A DNA stretch of 33,382 bases, from contig CP070751.1 of assembly GCA_020348445.1 (NCBI GenBank), forward strand, positions 3,282,700-3,316,081, given 5' to 3'. The position numbers and the translations under genes are program-made. The stretch is from Thermoplasmata archaeon (lineage in GTDB: Archaea > Thermoplasmatota > Thermoplasmata > GCA-020350865). Below the pieces are notes generated by a model. It saw nothing but the letters and a program-made list of their open reading frames with translations, was not told the DNA's origin and made no database searches. Below, piece after piece: positions 9,300 to 17,072 of the stretch. Numbering within the stretch: position 1 is the first letter of the stretch; each line of letters starts with the position of its first letter.

Positions 9300-9437
9300 A
9301 CAAAATTTTTACAATCGTAAAACGCCTAAGAAAAACTTTAGTACTTATTTTGCGATACACCTTCTCACACCAAATACTTGATGCACTCTTAGTTAAGTGG
9401 GCTCTAGGAAATGCATTGGTTTTGGGGGGAGGATGTA
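9300..9437 (+). promoter_or_regulatory. AT-rich leader of cdc6, candidate origin-proximal region
   Basis: Archaeal replication origins often lie beside orc1/cdc6 genes. This gap is AT-rich at its left end and contains short imperfect symmetry at 9393-9408 (CAC-TTA-TAA-GTG elements). I could not find convincing repeated origin-recognition boxes, so this is only a location to test. Confidence 0.2.
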
Positions 9438-10688
9438 ATGGAAGAATCTGTCTTCCAGAACTATTTAAAGTCAGATACTCTGTTTAAAAAAAACAGGGAT
9501 ATTCTCAGACCTTCTTATATTCCAGAGAACCTTCCTCACAGGGATTATCAGATCGATCAATTGGCCTCGATATTGGCCACGGCATTGAGGGGGGATAGAC
9601 CATCGAACGTCTTGGTCTTTGGAAAGACAGGAACAGGAAAAACAGCAGTGGTGAAGTTCCTGGGAAAGGAAATCAAAAAGTCCAGCGATGAGATGGGCAC
9701 AATCGATTACATTTACCTCAACTGCGAAGTCGTGGATACGCAGTACGGTGTTTTGGCAAATATAGGAAACAGGTTCATTTCAGATTGGGAAGAGCAAATC
9801 CCTTTTACAGGATGGCCCACAGAAAAGGTCTACAACATGCTCAAGGAGAAGATGGACAGCAAGATGCGGGTCGCTGTTATAATCCTTGACGAGATAGATA
9901 AACTGGTTTACAAAAGTGGGGATGACGTTCTTTATCACCTCTCTAAGATAAACGACGATCTTACCCAGGCAAAGGTGAGCATCATAGGAATTTCCAATGA
10001 ACTCAAGTTCACCGAATTTCTAGACCCTAGAATTAAAAGCAGACTCGGGGAGGAGAAGATGGTTTTCCCGCCCTATAATGCAGAACAACTGAGGGACATA
10101 CTGATGCAGAGAGCCGAGCTGGCGTTCAGGGAAGGCGTTGTGGAGCCCTCGGTAATTTCACTTTGCGCAGCACTTGCGGCCCAAGAGCATGGTGATGCAA
10201 GAAGGGCCTTGGAACTTCTTAGGGTGGCAGGGGAATTGGCTGAGAGAAACCACGAGGATAAGGTAACTGAGACTTATGTATACAAGGCCAAGAATAAAAT
10301 AGAGCTGGACTGCGTGGCTGAAGTGATCAGAACCCTTCCTACGCAATCGAAATTACTACTTTTTGGAATGATACTAAATGAGGAAGGCGGAAGAGAGAAA
10401 CTGAACACAGGCGATGTCTTCAGCACCTACAAGGAACTATGCAAAAAGACTGGTGTGAGTGTTTTAACCCAGAGAAGAATCACAGACCTCATTTCGGAAT
10501 TGGACATGCTGGGAATAATTCATGCCAGGGTGATTTCCAAGGGAAGATACGGGAGGACTAGGGAGATTACGCTTTCAGTCCCGATTATGGAGGCAAAAAA
10601 GGTTCTTGAAGAGGATGACATAATCAAGGAGTTGTACGGCCAGAAGATCAAGATTCAGGCCACATTGGATTACATGCCAAGAACCTGA
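9438..10688 (+). CDS. cdc6: Orc1/Cdc6 replication initiator
   Basis: An AAA+ ATPase that binds origin DNA and loads the MCM helicase. From ATG 9438 it has 416 residues. Walker A is GKTGTGKT (62-69), Walker B is VIILDEID (147-154), sensor 1 is the GISN stretch near 184-187, and sensor 2 Arg lies in HGDARRALELLR. The C-terminal third is a winged helix (TQRRITDLISELDMLGII). The frame is open from ATG 9411, but GGGGGGAGGATG sits just before 9438, which decides the start. The N-terminal part (DILRPSYIPENLPHRDYQID) is the usual family opening. Length and motifs are complete. It is convergent with the signal peptidase gene, with about 140 bases between them. Confidence 0.95.
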   Translation: MEESVFQNYLKSDTLFKKNRDILRPSYIPENLPHRDYQIDQLASILATALRGDRPSNVLVFGKTGTGKTAVVKFLGKEIKKSSDEMGTIDYIYLNCEVVDTQYGVLANIGNRFISDWEEQIPFTGWPTEKVYNMLKEKMDSKMRVAVIILDEIDKLVYKSGDDVLYHLSKINDDLTQAKVSIIGISNELKFTEFLDPRIKSRLGEEKMVFPPYNAEQLRDILMQRAELAFREGVVEPSVISLCAALAAQEHGDARRALELLRVAGELAERNHEDKVTETYVYKAKNKIELDCVAEVIRTLPTQSKLLLFGMILNEEGGREKLNTGDVFSTYKELCKKTGVSVLTQRRITDLISELDMLGIIHARVISKGRYGRTREITLSVPIMEAKKVLEEDDIIKELYGQKIKIQATLDYMPRT

Positions 10689-10826
10689 ATCCTAAGATTA
10701 CGATTACGCATGTGGTTCTTCTTCTTTTAAAACACCAGGAAGTGACAGGTCCTCTTTTATTAAACACCCTAGAAGTTTTCGCTCTTCTTCAAAGTCATCA
10801 CGAGACAATGATCCTTTTGTCTCTAC

Positions 10827-12131
10827 CTAATCCTCAGGAGGCGGTAGCTCTTCTTCCCAGTCATCAGGAGGTGGTAGCTCTTCTTCCCAGTCATCCGGGG
10901 GAGGTGGCTTTTCCTCTTCTTCTTTAATTTCTTCTTTGGGCTCTACTTTCTCTTCAGCTTCTTCCTCCTCACCAATATCCTCCTCGATTTCTTCTTCCTC
11001 CTCGAGCTTTTCTTCTTCGGGTTCCTCCTCTATTTTTTCCTCTTCCTCCCCTCTCATCTCCCTTCTTTTCTCGATAATAATCAGTATAATATCAATGGAA
11101 ATAGGAACTGCAAAAATCAGAATTAGTGTTATCCATAGCAAGGTCCAGCTGTTTTCGGGTGCGCGTTCGGTAATGGTTTCGTCCTGGAAGTACAACTTTA
11201 TAAGGCCAAACCACGGCAGTTCTCCCCTTGCCTTGCCAACGATCCATTCTGGGATAATTGGCTCAACTACCTTGCCGTGCCCATCATTGAGCATGTTCTG
11301 ATCGTAGTTGGCACCGTTGTGGTCTCCTAAGGTGATGAATCCGCTGTGGGGTTGAACGTCCGGTTTGGCGTAGTTATCATAAATGCGATCGAGGTCGATA
11401 CTCACGTCTATATGATCATAACCTATGTCCCTCAAAACAAGTGTCTCTCTTTGGAGGTTGTACCACCTGTTCTCACCACCCACAATGTACCATTCACCTT
11501 CTTCACCTGGTTCATGATTCTTTAACTCTGGAAAATCGAAGCTATTGTAGGTTTCATTGTAATCAAGCCATATAAGGGTCCGGTGGATAACGGGCGTGAT
11601 ATCTTTCCAACCGTTCTTCCTATAAATTAGGACATCACCGTACTCACCATATGTCTCATGTCCAATCCTCTTCCCTTTCATGTAGGAGATTACATCGTTT
11701 TCGTCCTCTATGCTTTTCACAAGCACCAAATCCCCTGTATCGATTACACCTAGGAAGCTCTCATCATCGCTATGCTGCATGCTGTCAGATTCAACTACGA
11801 CAACGGGAGGCCAGTTACCTGTATATAGGTAAATACTACCAATTATGATGATAACTATAATAAATGCTATAACAACATCTTTTGCTATATCTATGGCTGC
11901 TGAGCGAAGCGGTTTCTCTTCTTCCTCATCTTCTTTTTCATCCTCTTCCTTTTCGAAATCCTCCTCAGCTTCTTCACCTTCCCCTATATCCTCATCGTCG
12001 AGGTCTTCCTCATCCCCTATATCATCTTCTGATAATTCATCAAGGTCCTTTTCTTTTTCAATATCATCAGAGAGCTCTTCTTCTGGTTTTTGAGCCTCTT
12101 CTTCAGAATCCTCGATTTTTTTCTCTACCAA
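10827..12131 (-). CDS. Signal peptidase I (archaeal type) with long acidic tails
   Basis: A membrane serine protease that removes signal peptides from exported proteins. Catalytic Ser117 lies in SDSMQH, His183 in TPVIHRT, and Asp270 in LGDHNG, the Ser-His-Asp arrangement of archaeal and ER enzymes. Membrane segments lie at 84-104 and 329-353. The 434 residues are about twice the usual archaeal length because of a Glu/Asp-rich N-terminal tail (1-75) and an acidic C-terminal tail (355-434). The latter ends in two copies of a ten-residue unit (PPDDWEEELP) plus a partial one. Translation starts at TTG 12131 with a strong GGGGGAG site 6-12 bases upstream. The many secreted proteins in this window would be its substrates. 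Confidence 0.9.
   Translation of the reverse strand: MVEKKIEDSEEEAQKPEEELSDDIEKEKDLDELSEDDIGDEEDLDDEDIGEGEEAEEDFEKEEDEKEDEEEEKPLRSAAIDIAKDVVIAFIIVIIIIGSIYLYTGNWPPVVVVESDSMQHSDDESFLGVIDTGDLVLVKSIEDENDVISYMKGKRIGHETYGEYGDVLIYRKNGWKDITPVIHRTLIWLDYNETYNSFDFPELKNHEPGEEGEWYIVGGENRWYNLQRETLVLRDIGYDHIDVSIDLDRIYDNYAKPDVQPHSGFITLGDHNGANYDQNMLNDGHGKVVEPIIPEWIVGKARGELPWFGLIKLYFQDETITERAPENSWTLLWITLILIFAVPISIDIILIIIEKRREMRGEEEEKIEEEPEEEKLEEEEEIEEDIGEEEEAEEKVEPKEEIKEEEEKPPPPDDWEEELPPPDDWEEELPPPED
10831..10900. repeat. Tandem 30-bp repeat at the 3' end of the signal peptidase gene
   Basis: Units begin at 10831, 10861 and 10891; the first two differ by two bases and the third is partial. They encode the repeated acidic Trp-containing unit at the protein C-terminus. 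The copy number may vary between strains by replication slippage. Confidence 0.8.
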
Positions 12132-12314
12132 TTATTCTCCCCCATCTTTTTACATCACTGATAACATGGAATCACATTGGAATGGTGAATTACGGTATTG
12201 GTATTAAAGGTTAGGGTTTTATTATGCTATTTGGATTGCTCCTCGCATTTCAAAGATAATATAATAAATTCATATGGATTTTGTAATTCTTAGTACATTA
12301 AAGAAAGTTTTATT

Positions 12315-12339
12315 CCCCAAAGTTATTCATCTTTTGGGG
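12315..12339. promoter_or_regulatory. Hairpin over the translation start of the nuclease-like gene
   Basis: CCCCAAA (12315-12321) pairs with TTTGGGG (12333-12339), a perfect seven-pair stem with an 11-base loop. The stem ends six bases before ATG 12346 and would hide the only G-rich stretch that could act as a ribosome site. It may be an RNA switch or a dyad operator. Confidence 0.4.
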
Positions 12340-12345
12340 CTTAAC

Positions 12346-12936
12346 ATGCCATGTCAAGTTTGCGGAAATAAATCGGGTTTTTATCCACTATGTAATGAAT
12401 GCTTCGACCTGCGAGATAAAGGGGATGTAGCAAAATGTAACAACTGCGGTATCTGGTTTAAAAAGGAGAAAAGCGAACACACTTTCTGTTACGACTGTTG
12501 GTTGAAGGGGCAGATAACACAAAAAGCTATATCCGCCAAAGGCCCCCCTGGGAAATATCCAATGGCTCAAAAAGAGTTTAGAGAACGATTTCCCACCCTT
12601 ATCGTGACTGAAGACGGTCATAGGGTCAGATCAAGAGGAGAACTCATAATAGACAATTGGCTTTATCACCAAAGTATTGTTCACGCCTATGAACGCAGGG
12701 TACCAATAGAGGAAGAACTGTACTGCGATTTTTTTATCCCCATGGGACAATGTTACATAGAATACTGGGGATTGGAGGAGGACGCTTACAAAGAACGAAA
12801 GAAGGTCAAAAAAGACCTTTATAGTCGTCATTCAAAAAAGCTCATCGAACTTTACGATAAGGATATCAATAAAATCGATGATGTTATGCCAAAAAAGCTT
12901 TTAAAATTCATACCCCGACATTTTTCATTTGAGTAG
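12346..12936 (+). CDS. Double zinc-ribbon protein with PD-(D/E)XK nuclease-like core
   Basis: Encodes 196 residues from ATG 12346 (the frame is open from 12274). The first part has eight Cys in two CxxC-CxxC sets: C3, C6, C16, C19 and C31, C34, C48, C51. The second part has the order expected of a restriction-endonuclease fold: E99 in RSRGELIIDNWL, D128 in YCDFFIP, E139 in YIEYWG, then Y148, R151, K155 and Y159. Related cores occur in nucleases and helicase-linked repair proteins. I infer a metal-dependent DNA or RNA nuclease that uses the zinc ribbons to contact nucleic acid. Target and pathway are unknown. It stands alone, with pfdB convergent downstream. Confidence 0.7.
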   Translation: MPCQVCGNKSGFYPLCNECFDLRDKGDVAKCNNCGIWFKKEKSEHTFCYDCWLKGQITQKAISAKGPPGKYPMAQKEFRERFPTLIVTEDGHRVRSRGELIIDNWLYHQSIVHAYERRVPIEEELYCDFFIPMGQCYIEYWGLEEDAYKERKKVKKDLYSRHSKKLIELYDKDINKIDDVMPKKLLKFIPRHFSFE

Positions 12937-12998
12937 TAACAATTTTATCCTATAATAAAGGCTAAAGTAGACATCTCCTTGGGAAGATATACCTGATC

Positions 12999-13370
12999 TT
13001 AAGTGCCCCCCGAAGCCTCCCTTCCCGCAGATATGGCGGCAGAAAGTTCCTTTTGGAGGGTCTGATATTTCTCCATTATCTGTTTTTCCTGTCTGTCCAA
13101 TGCCTTTATACGGATATCGATGGTTTCTTTCTTTTCTGTGAGTTCTTTTAAGACACTATCCTTGTCCTCTGCGCGAACAAGGAGACTTCCGACATTTTTA
13201 TAGATGGGCGAATCGTCCGATATCTTATCCAGCTCTGTAATCGCTCTCTCAGTATCCCGAAGCTGCGCCTCCAGCTGAAACTTCTGAGAGGATATCACCT
13301 GAACCTGCTGCTGCATATGCTGAAACTGTGCAAGTTTATTCTGCAATTGCGGAGATATTTCTTCAGCCAT
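12999..13370 (-). CDS. pfdB: Prefoldin subunit beta
   Basis: Encodes 123 residues, a normal length. Two long coiled-coil helices flank a central beta-hairpin region (SPIYKNVGSLLVRAEDKD), as in prefoldin beta subunits; the N-terminal helix contains LQNKLAQFQHMQQQVQ. With the alpha subunit it forms the hexameric jellyfish-shaped chaperone that hands unfolded proteins to the thermosome. It lies 81 bases downstream of pcc1 on the same strand, a pairing conserved in many euryarchaea. The rpl37ae and rpoP genes that often precede the pair are absent here. Confidence 0.95.
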   Translation of the reverse strand: MAEEISPQLQNKLAQFQHMQQQVQVISSQKFQLEAQLRDTERAITELDKISDDSPIYKNVGSLLVRAEDKDSVLKELTEKKETIDIRIKALDRQEKQIMEKYQTLQKELSAAISAGREASGGT

Positions 13371-13451
13371 ACTATCACATCATGTTGATACTTTGCCTCT
13401 TTTTACCTATTGTGGTGGATTTTCCCCAGATCATACCCTTAAAAAGAGCTC

Positions 13452-13691
13452 CTAACCATGGGTTTCTTCGTATGTGTTCATTGAGACCTTAATCCATCTC
13501 AGATACGAGTTTATCGCTGCCCGAAGGGCACTTGTATCCTGGGCTTGAATCTCAAGTTGTATGCCATCGTTTACCTCTTTTATATTCACCTGGGTTCTTG
13601 GTATCTTCCTGTCCGTTTCAGGAAGCAGGGAAGATGCCACTACGGAAGCGATTCTACCGTTTTCTGAAAGGATTATTGTGGCCTTTTTCAC
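13452..13691 (-). CDS. pcc1: KEOPS complex subunit Pcc1
   Basis: A small dimerising subunit of the KEOPS complex, which makes the N6-threonylcarbamoyl-adenosine modification of tRNA position 37. The C-terminal helix motif SALRAAINSYLRWIK and the LLPETDRKIPRT stretch are diagnostic. I start it at GTG 13691, giving 79 residues, the usual length. A longer TTG start at 13754 would add 21 residues including CLSC, but it lies only about 14 bases below the TATA box (13762-13773), too close to be within the transcript. The gene is followed by pfdB. Confidence 0.88.
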   Translation of the reverse strand: MKKATIILSENGRIASVVASSLLPETDRKIPRTQVNIKEVNDGIQLEIQAQDTSALRAAINSYLRWIKVSMNTYEETHG

Positions 13692-13761
13692 ATGACCGAA
13701 AGGGGATTTGGTTATTAAAAGATTGTTACAAGATAAACAGCTAAAAAGGCCCAAATCGGCA

Positions 13762-13773
13762 TGTTTTTTATAG
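13762..13773 (-). promoter_or_regulatory. TATA box of pcc1-pfdB
   Basis: On the minus strand this reads CCTATAAAAAAC. A start site about 25 bases downstream falls near 13743, which supports GTG 13691 over TTG 13754 as the first codon of pcc1. Confidence 0.45.
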
Positions 13774-13868
13774 GTTTTTCATTTTTTTAGGCAATATCTC
13801 CAATATTTTTAATAATGTTTCCATAAAGTAGAAAATATTTTATCAAAACATGAATTTCAATGAAAAGA

Positions 13869-13907
13869 TTTAAATTATAGTAAACCTATATCCTGATTTA
13901 AGAGGTG
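13869..13907 (+). promoter_or_regulatory. Promoter and ribosome site of the Lrp gene
   Basis: A TATA box TTTAAATTA lies at 13869-13877, preceded by the purine-rich BRE-like GAAAAG at 13862-13867. Transcription should start near 13898, leaving a very short leader with AGAGGTG (13901-13907) placed seven bases before ATG 13915. Confidence 0.5.
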
Positions 13908-13914
13908 CATTATA

Positions 13915-14364
13915 ATGAAGAGCATCGATGATTTGGACCAAAAGATCCTAAGAATGTTGTTAAAAGATGCATCTGTCAATTACGAAACAATAGCAAACGA
14001 GGTGGGCACATCCTTGGGCACGGTCCACAACAGGATCAAGCGCATGAAAGAGGAGAAGATCATCGCCAGGATAATTCCAGAGCTTGATGCAAAGAATCTC
14101 GGATTCGACATCTGCGCTTTAATCGATGTCAGGATAAAAGGAGGCCATTTGGAAGAACTTCAAAAGAAGTTCCTTAATTACGACAATGTCTGCTCCATCT
14201 ATGACATCACAGGGGAGTACGATACCACATTCGTTGCTAAATTCAAAACCACAGAAGACCTCAACAAATTTGTAAAAGAGCTTGCAGGTCAAAAGTATGT
14301 TCTTAGGACCTCCACAAAATTGGTGCTTAACGTGATTAAAGAAGGATTCGTTCCCAAGATATGA
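13915..14364 (+). CDS. Lrp/AsnC family transcriptional regulator
   Basis: Encodes 149 residues, the standard length. Residues 1-50 form the helix-turn-helix (DDLDQKILRMLLKDASVNYETIA, then SLGTVHNRIKRM), and about 65-145 the RAM ligand-binding domain, including the typical YDITGEYDTTFVAKF stretch. Such proteins bind amino acids and act as octamers on promoter DNA. It lies 44 bases upstream of the HdrBC-glutamate synthase operon on the same strand, with a second TATA-like box in between, so control of glutamate synthesis, perhaps in response to an amino acid, is a natural inference. Confidence 0.92.
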   Translation: MKSIDDLDQKILRMLLKDASVNYETIANEVGTSLGTVHNRIKRMKEEKIIARIIPELDAKNLGFDICALIDVRIKGGHLEELQKKFLNYDNVCSIYDITGEYDTTFVAKFKTTEDLNKFVKELAGQKYVLRTSTKLVLNVIKEGFVPKI

Positions 14365-14372
14365 TGTCACCT

Positions 14373-14404
14373 CCTTAAATACCCTATCTGATAATAAAGG
14401 GGGA
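14373..14404 (+). promoter_or_regulatory. Probable own promoter and ribosome site of the HdrBC-glt operon
   Basis: CCTTAAATA at about 14373-14381 fits a TATA box 28-36 bases above ATG 14409. GGGGG near 14399-14403 is the ribosome site. The regulator could therefore bind here as well as at its own promoter. Confidence 0.4.
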
Positions 14405-14408
14405 TTTC

Positions 14409-15782
14409 ATGAAGAAAAAAGATACTAGGAAATATTCATTGTTTGCAGGTTGTTTGATTCCAAGCAAATTTCCATTCATAGAAAAGGCCTCACGATCTGT
14501 CCTTCAGAATCTTGGACTGGAATTGGATGATATAGAGGAGGCAAGCTGCTGCCCAAATCAGATGGCAATAAAGAGTTCAGATGAGGCGCTATGGTTTGCT
14601 TTAGCCGCAAGAAATCTATGTCTAGCCGAAAGGAAAGGACATGACATACTGACACTGTGCAATGGATGTTACGATACACTAAAAACCGTGAACTCCAGGC
14701 TGAAGTCCGACGATAAATTCAGGGAAAAAATCAACAAAATGCTGGCAGGATTCGGTCTTGAATTTGCAGGGTCTATCGATGTAAAGCATATCGTACAGGT
14801 TCTACATGATGATGTAGGCCCAAACGCAATCGAAAAAAAGGTGATATTTCCGTTAAAAGGGATAAAATGCGCTTCCTTTATGGGGTGCCACGTAAGAAGA
14901 CCCATGGACCATATGGGCTTTGACGATCCAAATGAACCAGCATACCTGGATGATCTGATAAGGGTGATGGGCGGAGAGACATTAAAATATTCTGAGAAAA
15001 ATTCCTGCTGTGCAGGAGGTCTTTCAATTGGAAGAAAGGATGACGTGGTTCCCGCGGCAAGAAGGGTGCTTCACTCTGCAAGGGAGGAAGGAGCCTTAGC
15101 AATTGTCGTTTCCTGTCCCTTCTGTTTTGCCCAGTTCTTTAGAAGTGAAAAAGAGATTCAAGATATCTATTCTGAGAATATCAGATTCCCTGTGTTCTAT
15201 CTAACAGAGTTATTAGGCCTGACATTTGGGATATCCCCAGGAGAACTGGGTTTACCCATGCACATCGAGATGAGTACAGGTGGAGAAAAGGAATTTATCA
15301 ACACATTACTTGGAGAAGGAGTAGATGAATCGTTTTTCTCTGATAAAGTGACAAAGGAACAGTTGGTTCTGTGCGCAAAATGTAAAGCCTGCGTCGACGA
15401 CTGCCCAACTGCGATGACGACATCTGATTACAAACCCGAAGAGATACTAAAACTTGTTATTGAGGGTAGGGCAGACGAAGCTTGCACAAGAGAGGACATA
15501 TGGTTCTGCATGAACTGCCATGAATGCTCCCAGGAGTGTCCCCAGGGTTTTGGCATGGTGAAGTTGATAATTAAGTTGAAGAACCTGGCGGCAGCGAAAG
15601 GAATCTACCCAGAAGCTGTGGGCCACCGGATATCGGAGCTTCACGAATCAGGTTATTCCTTCAAGATGGATGAAAAAATAAGGGAAGAGATGGAGCTTCC
15701 CAAGATAAACTTGCCAGATGTGGCAAAACTTAGAAAACTCATGGAAGAGGTAGAAGAAGATTCAGAAAAAGGAGGCAAGTGA
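14409..15782 (+). CDS. HdrB-HdrC fusion, heterodisulfide reductase-like iron-sulfur protein
   Basis: Encodes 457 residues. The N-terminal half has two CCG domains: C15-x31-C47-C48-x35-C84-x2-C87 and C160-x39-C200-C201-x34-C236-x2-C239, the ligand sets for the two noncubane [4Fe-4S] clusters of HdrB. The C-terminal half is HdrC-like with two classical [4Fe-4S] motifs (C322, C325, C328, C332 and C367, C370, C373, C377). All Cys are present, so a redox enzyme is expected. The order B then C is opposite to HdrD (C then B). Its stop is one base before the start of the glutamine amidotransferase gene, so it is part of the glutamate synthase operon. I infer electron transfer to GltB2, or thiol-disulfide chemistry linked to it; no substrate is shown by sequence. 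Confidence 0.85.
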   Translation: MKKKDTRKYSLFAGCLIPSKFPFIEKASRSVLQNLGLELDDIEEASCCPNQMAIKSSDEALWFALAARNLCLAERKGHDILTLCNGCYDTLKTVNSRLKSDDKFREKINKMLAGFGLEFAGSIDVKHIVQVLHDDVGPNAIEKKVIFPLKGIKCASFMGCHVRRPMDHMGFDDPNEPAYLDDLIRVMGGETLKYSEKNSCCAGGLSIGRKDDVVPAARRVLHSAREEGALAIVVSCPFCFAQFFRSEKEIQDIYSENIRFPVFYLTELLGLTFGISPGELGLPMHIEMSTGGEKEFINTLLGEGVDESFFSDKVTKEQLVLCAKCKACVDDCPTAMTTSDYKPEEILKLVIEGRADEACTREDIWFCMNCHECSQECPQGFGMVKLIIKLKNLAAAKGIYPEAVGHRISELHESGYSFKMDEKIREEMELPKINLPDVAKLRKLMEEVEEDSEKGGK

Positions 15783-15783
15783 C

Positions 15784-17070
15784 ATGGATTTGGATGAGAT
15801 AAGGGACCCTAAATCACGCTTAAGTCATTCTGAATTTGGTAGACTTGGTAGAATTGGATCAATGGGCGAGGTCAATGGAAAGTGGGGGAAAATTGGCGTT
15901 ACTCTACCTCCCAATGGATTTACCAAGGACATAGAAGCCTGCGGTATAGCAGGCCTGATCAATACAAATGGCAAGACAGAGAACGGAAAAAGGGTAATTG
16001 ACATGATAACCACCATGACGGACAGGGAAAACGGTCTTGGTGCAGGATATGCATGCTACGGATTATTTCCTGATTTGGCAGACTCGTTCTGTATACAACT
16101 TCTTTTGGATGATGAAGAGGCAAAGGAAAACGTAGAGGAATTTTTCAAAAGAAAGGCAAATATCGTTAAGGACGAAGAGGTCTTTAAAAAACCAGTTCGG
16201 GGTATGAAAGGCCCGTATCCTCTTATCTGGCGCTTCTTCTTGGATGTACCAGAGGAGGTCATTTCTGCAAGCCCGCATATTGAATCAGAGGACGATTACA
16301 TTGTTGATTGTGTCATGAATATCAACGAGAAAATCAATGGGGCGTTCTGCATGTCCTCGGGAAAGAACATGGCCGTTTTCAAGGGAAACGGCTGGAGCCA
16401 CGAGATAGCAGAATTCTATGACCTGGCAGAAAGGTACAACGGTTACATGTGGCTTGCCCATTCTAGATTCCCAACAAACACACCTGGGTGGTGGGGCGGG
16501 GCACACCCCTTCAACATCCTTGACTGGTCCTTGTGCCACAATGGGGAGATCACATCCTACGGGACAAATAAAAGATATGTTGAGATGTGGGGCTACAAGT
16601 GCACTTTGCTTACAGACTCCGAGGTTGTAACGTACTTGTGGGATTTACTCTGTAGAAGGCACGGCCTTCCAAAGCTCATTGCAACAATGGCCTTGGCACC
16701 AAGGTACTTCGACGATATCGCATTGCTACCCGAGGATCAGAAGAAGATCGCAACAGAACTTAGGATGACATACGGAAGAGCCATGGTGAATGGACCCTTT
16801 TCAATCCTTGTTGGGACCAACAGGCCCAATCCCTCAATGATAGCCCTCACAGACAGAAAGAAATTAAGGCCCATGATAGCTGCAATATCAGAGGATGAAA
16901 ACACAGTTTATGCATCAAGTGAGGAATGTGCAATAAGACGCGTTGGGGACGCAAAAGAGGTATGGGCTCCTGTTACTGGAAATCCTGTTATCGCGCAGCT
17001 CTACAGGGGCCTTGTCTGGCGGGGCACAGAGAAGCAGTTTGAAGGTAAGAAAATCAAATTGGAGGTGTGA
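15784..17070 (+). CDS. Glutamate synthase, glutamine amidotransferase part (GltB1)
   Basis: A class II (Ntn) glutaminase that releases ammonia from glutamine for glutamate synthesis. The nucleophile is Cys53 in EACGIAGLIN; later motifs include LAHSRFPTNTPGWWGGAHPF and LCHNGEITSYG, which form the glutamine pocket. The 428 residues correspond to the first domain of bacterial GltB. The 52 residues before the Cys mean that either a leader is removed or the Cys is not N-terminal; similar leaders occur in split archaeal forms. GGAGG at 15772-15776 is the ribosome site. Its stop overlaps the leader of the next gene, so translation is probably coupled. Confidence 0.92.
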   Translation: MDLDEIRDPKSRLSHSEFGRLGRIGSMGEVNGKWGKIGVTLPPNGFTKDIEACGIAGLINTNGKTENGKRVIDMITTMTDRENGLGAGYACYGLFPDLADSFCIQLLLDDEEAKENVEEFFKRKANIVKDEEVFKKPVRGMKGPYPLIWRFFLDVPEEVISASPHIESEDDYIVDCVMNINEKINGAFCMSSGKNMAVFKGNGWSHEIAEFYDLAERYNGYMWLAHSRFPTNTPGWWGGAHPFNILDWSLCHNGEITSYGTNKRYVEMWGYKCTLLTDSEVVTYLWDLLCRRHGLPKLIATMALAPRYFDDIALLPEDQKKIATELRMTYGRAMVNGPFSILVGTNRPNPSMIALTDRKKLRPMIAAISEDENTVYASSEECAIRRVGDAKEVWAPVTGNPVIAQLYRGLVWRGTEKQFEGKKIKLEV

Positions 17071-17072
17071 GC

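Noticed and set aside
10827..10829. TAG read as pyrrolysine in the signal peptidase gene
   Set aside because: TAG ends several genes here, including the ABC ATPase where the next gene begins at once, so it works as a normal stop; no pyl genes are in the window.
13692..13754. Longer Pcc1 with an N-terminal CLSC segment
   Set aside because: The TTG at 13754 is about 14 bases from the TATA box, and the family length and alignment fit the GTG at 13691.
17067..17072. GTG 17067 as the start of GltB2 and GTG 18605 as the start of GltB3
   Set aside because: In both cases the ribosome site overlaps the GTG itself and is correctly spaced for the ATG six or nine bases later.
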